From: Clostridium hydrogenum
Lineage (GTDB): Bacteria > Bacillota > Clostridia > Clostridiales > Clostridiaceae
Assembly (NCBI RefSeq): GCF_021432385.1
Contig: NZ_JAEACT010000004.1
Coordinates: 124,001-188,000 of the forward strand
DNA length: 64,000 bases
Direction of reading: 5' to 3'
A model generated the notes under the pieces. That model was given only the letters and a program-made list of their open reading frames with translations. It searched no databases and was not told the origin of the DNA. The position numbers were made by a program, and so were the translations under genes. Shown here piece by piece: positions 9,131 to 18,520 of the stretch. Each line of letters opens with the position of its first letter. Position 1 is the stretch's first letter.

Positions 9131-9148
9131 ATTAATATATATATTAAT
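9131..9148. promoter_or_regulatory. AT palindrome upstream of GH51, possible ArsR-type operator
   Basis: ATTAATATATATATTAAT is a perfect 18-base palindrome 34 bases upstream of the GH51 start. AT-rich imperfect palindromes are typical ArsR-family sites, and an ArsR-type gene lies about 480 bases away. In so AT-rich a genome such a palindrome may also arise by chance. Confidence 0.3.
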
Positions 9149-9199
9149 AATACCACTGGTAACATTTACATTCAATACATAATAAAAAAAATTATGAGG

Positions 9200-9510
9200 C
9201 TATATCACTAATATTATTTAATAAGTAACTTAAAATTATTGCGAACCTTTATTCAGAGTACAGTTAAGGATGATTTACATTTCCTTACGTCAGGTAAATC
9301 TTAAACTTAAATGTTGTCAGCTTCGCTGAACAACATTGATAATATAGCGATTGCGTAAATAATCAAAAACTAAGTTTTAAGATTTTCTGTAGCAAAGCGG
9401 AAGAAAATCATCCTTAACTGTACTCTGTACTCTGTCAACTGTACTCTGAATAATGGTTCGCAATATTTAAAATTTGCTTATAAAATAATTTTACGACAGC
9501 CCCATTTACA
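9200..9510. repeat. Family A palindromic repeat, copy A3, with outer arms of type 2
   Basis: Core 9254-9448. The left side has one 7-base unit, the right side four (including CAGTTGA), so unit number differs between arms. The outer arms are the second type: TATTGCGAACC-like sequence plus a TTATTTAATAAGTAACTTAA segment on the left and GGTTCGCAATATTTAAAATT plus ACGACAGCCCC on the right, shared with copies A4, A5/B1 and A11. It fills the gap between GH51 and the ArsR-type regulator. Confidence 0.85.
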
Positions 9511-9563
9511 TTTATAGTTAACTTATTTATAATTATATTAATTAAAGATACCCACTTCTAAAG

Positions 9564-9606
9564 ATATACCATTGTGAATTTTAATAGTTGAGCTGGTTTA
9601 TCTATA
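9564..9606. repeat. Short repeat D: GATATACCATTGTGAA plus TTTAATAGTTGAGC
   Basis: The sequence from GATATACCATTGTGAA through TAGTTGAGCTGGTTTATC recurs inverted at 41705-41810, and its half TAAACCAGTTCAACTATTAA occurs near 3113. It sits just upstream of the regulator's ribosome site. It looks like another degenerate end module of the palindromic repeat families. Confidence 0.5.
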
Positions 9607-9632
9607 TATATAAAGTAAAGAGGTTAATATAT

Positions 9633-10535
9633 ATGAAAATAAATACACAAGAACAGTGGCTTCCAGTTTATGAAGCATTAGCAAGTACTGTTCGTTTAAA
9701 AATAATAAACTTACTATCTAATCAGCCTATGAATGTTAAGGAACTTGCTCAAAAGCTTGAATTAAGCAGTGCTATAATTACAATGCATATTAATAAGCTA
9801 GAAAAAGCTGGCATTATAAAATCAAAAAGGACTAAAAGTAAAGGCGGCATCCAAAAGCTATGTACGCTTGCCTTAGACACTATACAAATTGATTTTCCAA
9901 TAAGCAAAAATATTGAAAGAAAATCTCATGAATTTGTCTTACCTATAGGTCTTTTTACAGATTGTGATATAGCCCCAACCTGCGGCATTGCTACTACTGA
10001 AAAAATAATAGGTTATTTCGATGACCCAAGATATTTCCTAGACCCTAAAAGAGTTGATGCCGGTATACTATGGCTTGGCAAAGGTTTCATAGAATATAAA
10101 ATTTCAAACTTTCTGCTTGCAAATCAAAATCCAGAGGAACTGGAAATATCAATGGAAATTAGCTCAGAAGCACCTGGCTACAATCAAAATTGGCCTTCTG
10201 ATATATCGTTTTTTATAAATGACATAAAGTTAGGCACCTGGACCAGCCCTGGAGATTTTGGTGAAAAGAAAGGTATATTTACACCAAAATGGTGGGACAA
10301 AAATATCAACCAATATGGTATGTTAAAGCAACTCCACGTTACAAATAATGGCACCTTTATTGATGGTGAAAAATTATCCAATACTTCCTTAAAAGATATT
10401 GATATAAAAAGGAAACAGCTATCCTTCAAAATTGCTGTTTTAGAAGATGCTGTTCATGTAGGTGGACTAACTCTATTTGGAAAAGGCTTTGGCAATTACA
10501 ACCAAGACTTAATTTTTAAATTATACTACAACTAA
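9633..10535 (+). CDS. ArsR-type transcriptional regulator with a large C-terminal domain
   Basis: 300 residues from the ATG at 9633, placed after AAAGAGG; the longer frame from 9588 lacks a ribosome site. The N-terminal ~75 residues form a winged helix (YEALASTVRLKIINLLS, MNVKELAQKLELSSAIITMH recognition helix). The rest (WPSDISFFINDIKLGTWTSP, then a WWDKN segment and VGGLTLFGKGFGNYNQD) matches a group of regulators in carbohydrate loci of Firmicutes, probably a beta-rich ligand domain. It points away from GH51 and toward the GH27 operon, ending five bases from the convergent GH27 stop. It is the likely local regulator of the locus; its ligand is unknown. Confidence 0.75.
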   Translation: MKINTQEQWLPVYEALASTVRLKIINLLSNQPMNVKELAQKLELSSAIITMHINKLEKAGIIKSKRTKSKGGIQKLCTLALDTIQIDFPISKNIERKSHEFVLPIGLFTDCDIAPTCGIATTEKIIGYFDDPRYFLDPKRVDAGILWLGKGFIEYKISNFLLANQNPEELEISMEISSEAPGYNQNWPSDISFFINDIKLGTWTSPGDFGEKKGIFTPKWWDKNINQYGMLKQLHVTNNGTFIDGEKLSNTSLKDIDIKRKQLSFKIAVLEDAVHVGGLTLFGKGFGNYNQDLIFKLYYN

Positions 10536-10540
10536 ATTAT

Positions 10541-11845
10541 TTAATGCCTTTCTAATTTGTACAACATTGCTCCATGTGCCGAAATACTAGTTTGAATTCC
10601 AGTTTGATCACTTGATACTTTAGCCTGTTTCCATAAATCACGTACTGAAACTTTATATTTAATTGAAAGTTCTTCAAAAGTAATATACAAAATTTGTGTT
10701 TCATCAGATAAATTAAACATTGCTAAATAACTACTGCCGTCACTATTGTCCTCACTAAGCCATATAGCATGTTTATTATCTCGCTCTATTTGAACTGCTC
10801 CATGTGAACAAGTTACTAAATGAAGTACTTCGTCATTAGTTAAAAGAGACAAAGTACTTTCATCTAACTTTGTTAATTCTGCTCCAATCATCAAAGGTGA
10901 ACGGAATATACACCAAAGTGTCATCATTGTAATTTGCTCATCTAATGTAAAGTTTGTATAACGTTCCTTACCAAAACCTTTACCAAGTGTGCCAAGGGCA
11001 AGCATATCACAATCTGGATAACAACCTTCAGATACATGTTTTTGCCAAACTTCACAGCGTTCAAACATGTTTTTGAGCAAATTCCAATCATCCCAAAAAT
11101 CATCTGTGATACGCCACATATTCGCATATTTCTCAAGATGCCATGCCTTTTCTATAACAGCAGGTCCAGGTGAGAGACTCAACACAATATTTCTTTTAGA
11201 GTTTACAATAGCTTTATGAATCATTTCAATTTCCTTTTCTGCAGAATATGGATTATCCTTATAGAAATTAGTATTGCATATATCGTCCACTTTTACGAAG
11301 TCAACCCCCCATTCAGCATATAATTCAAAAATTGAATTGTAGTATTCTTGAGCTCCTGCTTTACAATAATCTACACCATACATATCTGGATTCCATTTAC
11401 AAACAGAATATGGATTTGCAATTTTATCGGCTGTTACATTAGTCCCTTTAATTTTCAAATGCAGATGTGCAGCATATCTTGGAATTCCCCTCATAATATG
11501 TATTCCAAACTTTAATCCTAAACTGTGTATATAATCTGCTAATGGACGAAAGCCAGCGCCATTTTTTGCAGATGGAAAACGATTTTCTGCTGGTATTTGT
11601 CTTGAATATTCATCAATATTAAAGTGGCTAAAATTAATATATTGATAATCCTCCCTATCTGTGCCAGCATTAGGATCTGACCACTGAATATCAACAACTA
11701 CATATTCATATCCATGTGGCTTTAAATACTTTGCCATATATTCTGCATTGGCTCGCACCTCAGCTTCATTTACAGTAGTATCGTAATAATCATAACTATT
11801 CCAACCCATAGGTGGAGTTTTTACAAATGACTTTTTTAAAAACAT
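10541..11845 (-). CDS. GH27 alpha-galactosidase / beta-L-arabinopyranosidase
   Basis: 434 residues from the ATG at 11843-11845, eight bases after GGGAG; a GTG at 11852-11854 would add three residues. GH27 signature PPMGWNSYDYY at the N-terminus, VVVDIQWSD, the nucleophile Asp in FVKVDDI (about 187) and the acid/base Asp in WRITDDFWDDW (about 249), then a C-terminal beta domain. The family releases alpha-galactose, and some members release beta-L-arabinopyranose. It has no signal peptide. The ribosome site overlaps the stop of the YesL-like gene upstream, so it is the last gene of the ABC-transporter operon. Confidence 0.9.
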   Translation of the reverse strand: MFLKKSFVKTPPMGWNSYDYYDTTVNEAEVRANAEYMAKYLKPHGYEYVVVDIQWSDPNAGTDREDYQYINFSHFNIDEYSRQIPAENRFPSAKNGAGFRPLADYIHSLGLKFGIHIMRGIPRYAAHLHLKIKGTNVTADKIANPYSVCKWNPDMYGVDYCKAGAQEYYNSIFELYAEWGVDFVKVDDICNTNFYKDNPYSAEKEIEMIHKAIVNSKRNIVLSLSPGPAVIEKAWHLEKYANMWRITDDFWDDWNLLKNMFERCEVWQKHVSEGCYPDCDMLALGTLGKGFGKERYTNFTLDEQITMMTLWCIFRSPLMIGAELTKLDESTLSLLTNDEVLHLVTCSHGAVQIERDNKHAIWLSEDNSDGSSYLAMFNLSDETQILYITFEELSIKYKVSVRDLWKQAKVSSDQTGIQTSISAHGAMLYKLERH

Positions 11846-11850
11846 ATTTA

Positions 11851-12516
11851 TCACTCCCTATTCTCATCAATAAATTGAAATACAGGCACGAAATTTTTTA
11901 CTGATAAAAGACAAGCTATTGCAACACCATATGAATACAAATATACAGGAACAAGTGACAACAAAATATAGGTAGAAATCATAATTAAAAAATTCATGTT
12001 ATATCTTATTGATTTAATAAATGCAAGTTTAAAACAATAATCAATACACTTTTTATTTTCAAATTCATATTTTGCTTTTACTATTAAAATATTTAAAGTT
12101 GCAGTTAACAATATACACATTAAAAAAATGTTTAATAATTTTAACAGCAATAATGTTTTAAATTGACTTAAAAAGTTAATATTAAATATTATTAGAAAAA
12201 ATATTACCATGACTGGAATCCAAACTTTTAATACACTAATAAAATATTTCTTATATGAAATAAAATAATTTTTTAAAATTCCGCCATCTTCGCCTGCTCT
12301 GATTATTGCATAAATTAAAGCAAATAAACTAGGTCCTATAAATATGCTAGTAATCACTGATAATAAATTGTTAAATTTAAAGTTAAAAATTAAAAGAGTA
12401 AGTAAAAATGGAAAACTTGTAAGCCAAAATAAAATATTGCCTTCTAACAGCCACCATACATAATTTAGAAATCTATACTTATCAAGTAATTCATAAACAT
12501 CACGTTTCTTTCCCAT
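11851..12516 (-). CDS. YesL/DUF624-like membrane protein
   Basis: 221 residues with about five hydrophobic segments. The opening (RFLNYVWWLLEGNILFWLTS), then FIGPSLFALIYAI and the RAGEDGGILKNYFISYKKYF loop fit the YesL (DUF624) family, which is regularly found beside carbohydrate ABC transporters in Firmicutes. Its role is unknown. It lies between the MalG-type permease (27 bases upstream) and GH27 (stop overlapping the GH27 ribosome site). Confidence 0.75.
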   Translation of the reverse strand: MGKKRDVYELLDKYRFLNYVWWLLEGNILFWLTSFPFLLTLLIFNFKFNNLLSVITSIFIGPSLFALIYAIIRAGEDGGILKNYFISYKKYFISVLKVWIPVMVIFFLIIFNINFLSQFKTLLLLKLLNIFLMCILLTATLNILIVKAKYEFENKKCIDYCFKLAFIKSIRYNMNFLIMISTYILLSLVPVYLYSYGVAIACLLSVKNFVPVFQFIDENRE

Positions 12517-12543
12517 TTTTACACCCTCTCATAATATAATTAA

Positions 12544-13407
12544 TTATTTTGTTCCACTATTTCCAACGCTAATATTTATTTGGAATAGATATTTTTGTCC
12601 AAAGAAATAAATTAAAACTTGTGGAATAGTTAAAACAACTGACATACACATCAAAATTGACATATTAAGCTGTCCTGTAGGGTTAGAAGAAGCTGATAAA
12701 ACTTGTGCTCCTAAAGCCATTGTCATTTTATTTACATCTGATGTATAAATTAATGGTCCCATGATATCTCCCCATTGAGCATTAAATGTGAAAATTGCAA
12801 TAGCACATACAGCTGGTTTTAATAATGGGAATACTATCTTTCTATATATTCCAAAGTAACCCAACCCATCTATTTCTGCTGCTTCGTAAAGTGATGATGG
12901 AATTGATGTCATAAACTGCCTTGTAAAAAATATATTATAGGCTGATCCAAAGAACTGAGGAATAATTAATGGCCAAAGGCTATTGTACAATCCAAGATCT
13001 TTAAATATAACAAATACAGGAATAAGTGTTATTTGTCCTGGTAACATCATTGTGGATAAAAGTAAGAAAAATAACTTATTTTTGTGTTTATATCTCATTT
13101 TTGCAAATCCATAAGCAACAATTGTACTAGAGAAAATTTGTCCAATTATACTTAAGACAATAATAAATAGTGAATTCATAAGCCAATGGCCTACAGGTTT
13201 ATCAGCATTTCCTGTAAATAAGTTTACAAAGTTAGACCAATAAAATTCTTTAGGTATTACAGTAAATGTTTGCTTAATATTCGATTCAGGTGAGGCCAAT
13301 GCCATTGAAATCATATATATGAATGGCGAAACTAAAATAACTGAGAAAAAAATAAGAACTAAATAAATAATTATCTTTGAAAGCTTCGACAAATTTTTAT
13401 CTAACAT
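12544..13407 (-). CDS. Carbohydrate ABC transporter permease, MalG type
   Basis: 287 residues with six predicted membrane segments. The EAA loop reads SLYEAAEIDGLGYFGIYRKI (about 168-187), followed by VFPLLKP, the site that contacts the ATPase. It opens with the short N-terminus and first helix usual for MalG-like CUT1 permeases. Its start overlaps the last base of the MalF-type gene stop, indicating coupled translation. No ATPase gene is present in the window, so a shared MsmX-type ATPase elsewhere is likely. Confidence 0.9.
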   Translation of the reverse strand: MLDKNLSKLSKIIIYLVLIFFSVILVSPFIYMISMALASPESNIKQTFTVIPKEFYWSNFVNLFTGNADKPVGHWLMNSLFIIVLSIIGQIFSSTIVAYGFAKMRYKHKNKLFFLLLSTMMLPGQITLIPVFVIFKDLGLYNSLWPLIIPQFFGSAYNIFFTRQFMTSIPSSLYEAAEIDGLGYFGIYRKIVFPLLKPAVCAIAIFTFNAQWGDIMGPLIYTSDVNKMTMALGAQVLSASSNPTGQLNMSILMCMSVVLTIPQVLIYFFGQKYLFQINISVGNSGTK

Positions 13408-14336
13408 TATCTAACCTCCTCTTCATAGAATACCCACAAACTTGAACTCTTTAAAATTAATAATGAAAATACCATTATAATAGCAAATAAAACCCATGCC
13501 ATTGAAGAAGCATACCCCATTCTAAAATCAGTAAACGCAGTTTTATATAGATAAGGTACAATCATTGAACTTGCGTTATCAGGTCCACCTGAAGTCATCA
13601 TGTAGACTTGAGTAAAGGTTTGCATTGTTCCTATAATTCCAGTAACTAAATTAAAAAATATAACTGGAGTAATTTGTGGTATTGTAATGCTCCAAAACAT
13701 TCTAAGTCTACTAGCTCCATCAAGTAATGCTGATTCGTACATTTCTTCTCCAACACTATTAATAGATGCAAGTAACAATATCATCGTACCTCCAACTCCC
13801 CATAAAGCTAAGAAAACAAAACCAGGAAGTACGTAGGTTTTACTAAGTAACCATGAAGGTCCCTGTATTCCAAAAATAGCTAAAGCTTTATTTAATAAAC
13901 CATTAGTTGAAAGTATTCTAGCAAATAGTAACGAACTTGCAACGCCAGGAACTACCGCTGGAAGGTAATACAAAGTCCTAAACAATTTCATTCCCTTTAA
14001 ATGAAAACTTAATAAATATGCCATTGCTAGTGATAGTACCATATTAATTGGAACCATCATAAATGTATAAACAAAGGTATTCCTTAAACTAATAACAAAC
14101 ACATCATCTTTAGCAAATAATTTTGCATAGTTGCTTATGCCAATAAAATGCAAACTAGAAAACATATCCCAATCAGTAAAACTTATTATAAAAGAAAACA
14201 GTATCGGAAAAAATGTAAATATTAAAAATCCAATTAACCATGGTGAAATAAAAACAAAGAACCAATTTCTTTGATTTCTTACCCTTTTTCTATTCATCTC
14301 TTTTGCCAATTTTGCACTATTAGCTACTTCTACCAA
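13407..14336 (-). CDS. Carbohydrate ABC transporter permease, MalF/UgpA type
   Basis: 309 residues, six membrane segments. The EAA loop reads EMYESALLDGASRLRMFWSI, followed by TIPQITP; TSGGPDNASS before the last helices is typical of UgpA-like permeases. The predicted start is a TTG at 14334-14336 with GGGTG about ten bases upstream; an ATG 13 codons later (MNRKRVRNQRN) is an alternative. A strong hairpin (14356-14405) separates it from the binding-protein gene upstream. Confidence 0.88.
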   Translation of the reverse strand: MVEVANSAKLAKEMNRKRVRNQRNWFFVFISPWLIGFLIFTFFPILFSFIISFTDWDMFSSLHFIGISNYAKLFAKDDVFVISLRNTFVYTFMMVPINMVLSLAMAYLLSFHLKGMKLFRTLYYLPAVVPGVASSLLFARILSTNGLLNKALAIFGIQGPSWLLSKTYVLPGFVFLALWGVGGTMILLLASINSVGEEMYESALLDGASRLRMFWSITIPQITPVIFFNLVTGIIGTMQTFTQVYMMTSGGPDNASSMIVPYLYKTAFTDFRMGYASSMAWVLFAIIMVFSLLILKSSSLWVFYEEEVR

Positions 14337-14355
14337 AATAAATCACACCCTTTTG

Positions 14356-14405
14356 TGAGAAGCTATTGAAGGATATTGTCTAAGTATTTTCACAATAGCT
14401 TCTCA
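14356..14405. promoter_or_regulatory. Intercistronic hairpin between binding protein and permease genes
   Basis: TGAGAAGCTATTG (14356-14368) pairs perfectly with CAATAGCTTCTCA (14393-14405). On the coding strand it lacks a long T run, so it looks like an mRNA-stabilising or attenuating hairpin rather than a full stop. Such hairpins commonly keep binding-protein mRNA in excess over permease mRNA. Confidence 0.6.
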
Positions 14406-14427
14406 TAATTTATTTTTTTATAAATTC

Positions 14428-15729
14428 TTACTTATAATTATCCAAAATCTTGTTCATGTTTGTTTCCATCTTCTTTAAAGCATCTTGAGGCGTTAATCTT
14501 CCAAGTAACATTTCTTTTATTTGATTTCCACCTTCTGTTGCTATTTCTGAGTAATAAGGTCCTTTAAACGCTCCATCAACTTTTACTCTTTCTATTGAAG
14601 TTCCAATTGCTGCAAGATTATACTTTTTACCATTAACTTTTTCATTGATAAAGTCTTGTGAATTTATTACATCTAAGTTAGCAGGGCAGTCACCAAGTGA
14701 TTTTGCTAATATTTGTTGTGCATCTGTACCTGTCATATATTGTACAAACTTCCATGCAGCATCTTGATTCTTTGAATCTTTAGAAATAGTTAATGCACTT
14801 CCAAAAGGCCATGAAGCTTTTTCTGTACCAGTTTGAACAGGAGCAATATCCCAATTTAAGCCAGATACTTTTGAGAAACTATCAACGTCCCAAAAACCTG
14901 TCTCTAACATTGCAACCTTACCTTGTGAGAAATAAGAATCACCATTTGAATTCTTTACAGTTTCTAATGTTTTATAATCCAATATATCTCCTTTTTTATA
15001 ATCATCATTGTACTTTTTAAGAGTTTCTAAGTTTTCAGAAGAATTTATAGCTACTTTGCCATCTTTTATAATATCTCCACCATTTGCTTTTATGAAAACA
15101 CCCCAGCATGGCATCCAGTCTAATGAAGCGCCACCCCATTGAACTGTTTTTCCATCTTTCTTAACAGTTAACTTTTGAAGTGCATTTTCATAATCATCAA
15201 TTGTCCAATCACTTGTTGGATACTTAACTCCAGCCTTGTCAAATAAATCTTTGTTATAGTACATGATTATTGGACCGCTACGATCTGGAAGTCCAAAAAT
15301 CTTATCCTTATATGTGTACTGTGAAATAGATTCTTTACCCCAAGTTTTCTCTGTATCAATATTTGCTTTTTTAATTTTATCCGTTAAATCCATGAATCTA
15401 TTTTTAGAAGCAAATTGCATTCCATTTTCTGCAACTTCCATAACATCAGGAGCTTTTCCACCTGCCATCATAGTTTGAAGTTTAGTTTCATAGTTATCTG
15501 CTACTGTAATGACTTTAACTGAAATATTAGGATTTTTCTTTTGAAATGCCGCTATACGCTCCTTGTATACATTAGTATAGGTATCGTCACCACCCCAGTG
15601 TGAAAATGTAATTGTAACCTTACCATTAGACGCAGTATTTGTTCCAGTTCCACAACCACTCATTAGAGTTAAACCTAAAGAAAGGCTTACTAAAGTAGCT
15701 ATCATTGCAAATCTTTTTTTCTTAAACAT
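14428..15729 (-). CDS. Sugar ABC transporter substrate-binding lipoprotein
   Basis: 433 residues. A lysine-rich start (MFKKKRF), hydrophobic stretch and lipobox LMSGC with the lipid-bearing Cys at 26 mark a lipoprotein. VTITFSHWGGDDTYTNVY, IAAFQKKNPNISVKV and YYNKDLFDKAGVKYP are typical of family 1 (MalE/UgpB-like) sugar binders. An AAGGGGGA ribosome site precedes the ATG. It is the first gene of the transporter operon, with a cre-like operator 26-40 bases upstream. The ligand is presumably an oligosaccharide handled by the GH enzymes nearby. Confidence 0.93.
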   Translation of the reverse strand: MFKKKRFAMIATLVSLSLGLTLMSGCGTGTNTASNGKVTITFSHWGGDDTYTNVYKERIAAFQKKNPNISVKVITVADNYETKLQTMMAGGKAPDVMEVAENGMQFASKNRFMDLTDKIKKANIDTEKTWGKESISQYTYKDKIFGLPDRSGPIIMYYNKDLFDKAGVKYPTSDWTIDDYENALQKLTVKKDGKTVQWGGASLDWMPCWGVFIKANGGDIIKDGKVAINSSENLETLKKYNDDYKKGDILDYKTLETVKNSNGDSYFSQGKVAMLETGFWDVDSFSKVSGLNWDIAPVQTGTEKASWPFGSALTISKDSKNQDAAWKFVQYMTGTDAQQILAKSLGDCPANLDVINSQDFINEKVNGKKYNLAAIGTSIERVKVDGAFKGPYYSEIATEGGNQIKEMLLGRLTPQDALKKMETNMNKILDNYK

Positions 15730-15754
15730 ATCATATTCCCCCTTGATTAATTTA

Positions 15755-15769
15755 GATAAACGTTTACAG
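15755..15769. promoter_or_regulatory. cre/LacI-type operator upstream of the transporter operon
   Basis: GATAAACGTTTACAG has the central palindrome TAAACGTTTA. On the minus strand it reads TGTAAACGTTTATC, matching the CcpA cre core (TGWAANCGNTNWCA) at all but the last positions. It lies just upstream of the binding-protein gene, so carbon catabolite repression or a LacI-type regulator is plausible. Confidence 0.5.
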
Positions 15770-15850
15770 TTTTGTTTTATATTTTCTCCAATTCAAAAGT
15801 TATACCAAAATAACAATTTGCATGGATGAGAATAAACAAATTAAACCCTA

Positions 15851-18433
15851 TTATAATATTTTATATTCTATGGACTCTAGGCTACTATTCTGATTAATTG
15901 CATAAACGTAAAGATGGATTAAGCCATTTTCCAAAATTTCATTTGGTAAAAACATTTTATTAGGATTTCCACCAGAAACTTTACTTTGATTTTCATTTTC
16001 TGATAAAAATATTCGTGAATACATCTTCTTATTTGCAATTGCCTTTATCAATATGTCTTTCCCCTTAATTTTTAAGTCAATTCCCCTTTTTAAATGTGCC
16101 TCTTTTATATTAATGCTAACCAAATATTCTAGTCCCTGTGATAATACTATATTTGGCAGCGAAACTTGCTTTAATTCTGTATTTTCTAACTTCTCAACTT
16201 CAACTCTTTTTACATCACAATTTTCAATTAATTTTCCTTGTATTAAAAACAATTCACTTGCAGCACAACTATGATGTGTTTTTTCTACTAAAACTTCTAA
16301 TTCAATTGAAGGTAGAGAATTAAATTCGCTAATATCTAAAAATCCACTTTTAGACACCTTGCTAAGAAACTTATTGTTAACGGTAACATAATAATCAGCT
16401 TCTGATTCATTAAAATATAAATACAGTGCATTTCCTTCTTTTAATTTTACAGTTTTTTTATAAATTGCTTTAAACGAATCTGAAACATATAACCCGCTGC
16501 CTAACTTTTGCAACCAATCATATTTTTTTCTTCCATCTAAATCAGTAAGAAACCACAACTCGCTTATATTGTCATAACTAGTGACAGCTATAATTTTTCT
16601 GATACCCCTTTTTGAAGCTAAAAGTGTATTAGGAGTTACATTATCATCAAAATTGCTATGTCCCCATATTTCAGCTCTTATTCTAAATTGCTTTCTTTTT
16701 CCATCCCTTATTTGAACAAATTTGTTGAAGCCTCCATTAGCTATTGTTTCAACATACTCCCCATCTTGATATACGTTTACAATATCACCCGGATTCTCCA
16801 AAAGTAACATATTATAAGAGTTCATTGTATTATTTGGTAAGCTAAATTGATATTCTCCAACTCCGTAAAAAATACCGTAATCCTCAAGGAAGCTATCCTC
16901 ACCATTAGCATTTTGCCTTTCAACCGTTGTCCTATTTATCTTAGTTATCTCCCCAATTTCAACCGTTCTAATTGACTCAAAAGATTTTTTTGCCTTTTTT
17001 TCAATATCTGCTAAGCCGTAATTTTTTATTAAAATTTCTTTTTCATCGCAAATTATTGAAATGCTTTCTTTTGCATCACTAAATGATAAATCTACCCTGC
17101 CAAATGCTATATTGTCTCCATTTACTACGATTTTATTTTTAGAATTAAATTGTAAAGAAATAAAACTATTAGTGCGCGTAAAAACATCTATAATAACCTT
17201 TTCATTTACCTTATCAATATTAGTTATTTCTGCCGTTGATAATAATATTTCAGCATCCATATATGGTGCTAGTAAAAGGTTTTCAATTACGTAATGAACA
17301 TGCTGTGGCAATAATTGTAATTCTATGCCACTTATATTAACTGTAATATTATCTTCTTCCGGATTTAAAAATGTGTGCAATTTAGTATTATCTTTATTTG
17401 CAATATAGTGTACTTCGTTATTTATATTATTTTTATCAACAACTACATTTCCCTCAGAAACAATTGGCTCAAACAATTTATAAATTCCTTTAAATACTAT
17501 TGCCTCTTTTTCCTGTTCCCCATATTCACCATCAGGAGTAACTAATGACGCAAAATCATAATCAGATGTCATAAATGCATTTGGCTTTCCCCAATTAGAT
17601 AATCCATTGTAGTAGTAATAGTCACTGCCACCAACTTGATTATATGGTGCAATTAAACTAGCCCCTATTCCAAAAAGCATCCTAATCATTGTTATATTAC
17701 GCTCTGTTTCCGTTACAAGAAGTGGTGCATTTAACTTATCACATAATTTTTTTACATGTTCTATGCCATATGCAAAATTACGATTATAACGTCCATAATA
17801 TACATTTAATGCTGGAATAACGTCTTCTATATATCCTGTTGCTCCACATATATCTCCTTGTCCTGCACAAGCGATAACTGGGATATCAAAATTAAAACTT
17901 TTCACCATTTCACTTAACTTTTTCATATATCCACTTACATCATTGCAATTGTAAAAGTCCAATTCATTTTCGATTTGTATTGCTATAATTGTTCCTTCCT
18001 TAGAAAGTTGATACTTAAACAAAATGGGTAAAATCTTGTTATACCATTTGCTAACATACTTTAAATAGGACAAATCATTTTGTCTAAGAGGAAGATTCTT
18101 TGATAACAAGTAAGCTGGTAATCCTCCCATATCCCATTCAGAGCAAATATATGGTCCAGGTCTGGCTATAACATACATATTATGTTTTCTAGCCAACTCT
18201 AAAAAAGAATACACATCCCTATTCTCAGTAAATTCCCATTTGTTTTCTTCACGTTCATGATAATTCCATGGAAAATAGACATCTAAAGTGTTATATCCCA
18301 TTTCCTTTATCTTTAACATACGATCTTCCCACAATTCCCTTGGTATCCTAAAATAAAAAAGTGAAGAGCAGAGTAAAGACCGCGGTTTTCCATCAATTAT
18401 TAATTTATTATTTTGTATTATTACTTTTTCCAT
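15851..18433 (-). CDS. Beta-galactosidase, GH35
   Basis: 860 residues, cytoplasmic. The N-terminal TIM barrel has the GH35 run of LWEDRMLKIKEMGYNTLDVY, VIARPGPYICSEWDMGGLPA (about 88-107), the acid/base Glu in IQIENEL (E157) and the probable nucleophile Glu in LLVTETER (E242). The C-terminal half is beta-sandwich domains. Length is in the range of multidomain GH35 enzymes, which remove terminal beta-galactose, often from beta-1,3/1,6-galactans. The ATG at 18431-18433 follows GGGAGGAG. It stands as its own unit upstream of the transporter operon and in the same direction. Confidence 0.9.
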   Translation of the reverse strand: MEKVIIQNNKLIIDGKPRSLLCSSLFYFRIPRELWEDRMLKIKEMGYNTLDVYFPWNYHEREENKWEFTENRDVYSFLELARKHNMYVIARPGPYICSEWDMGGLPAYLLSKNLPLRQNDLSYLKYVSKWYNKILPILFKYQLSKEGTIIAIQIENELDFYNCNDVSGYMKKLSEMVKSFNFDIPVIACAGQGDICGATGYIEDVIPALNVYYGRYNRNFAYGIEHVKKLCDKLNAPLLVTETERNITMIRMLFGIGASLIAPYNQVGGSDYYYYNGLSNWGKPNAFMTSDYDFASLVTPDGEYGEQEKEAIVFKGIYKLFEPIVSEGNVVVDKNNINNEVHYIANKDNTKLHTFLNPEEDNITVNISGIELQLLPQHVHYVIENLLLAPYMDAEILLSTAEITNIDKVNEKVIIDVFTRTNSFISLQFNSKNKIVVNGDNIAFGRVDLSFSDAKESISIICDEKEILIKNYGLADIEKKAKKSFESIRTVEIGEITKINRTTVERQNANGEDSFLEDYGIFYGVGEYQFSLPNNTMNSYNMLLLENPGDIVNVYQDGEYVETIANGGFNKFVQIRDGKRKQFRIRAEIWGHSNFDDNVTPNTLLASKRGIRKIIAVTSYDNISELWFLTDLDGRKKYDWLQKLGSGLYVSDSFKAIYKKTVKLKEGNALYLYFNESEADYYVTVNNKFLSKVSKSGFLDISEFNSLPSIELEVLVEKTHHSCAASELFLIQGKLIENCDVKRVEVEKLENTELKQVSLPNIVLSQGLEYLVSINIKEAHLKRGIDLKIKGKDILIKAIANKKMYSRIFLSENENQSKVSGGNPNKMFLPNEILENGLIHLYVYAINQNSSLESIEYKIL

Positions 18434-18520
18434 TTTACTCCTCCCTACATTATTAATTTAATAAGTAATCAAAGCAAAATTTTTCATTTGTGAAATCCTT
18501 TTCTGTCGATTGCATAGTAT

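Noticed and set aside
9098..9175. N-terminal extension of the GH51 enzyme as a signal anchor
   Set aside because: The upstream ATG has no ribosome site, while GGAGGG is well placed for the ATG at 9097; the extra residues come from an AT-rich promoter-like stretch.
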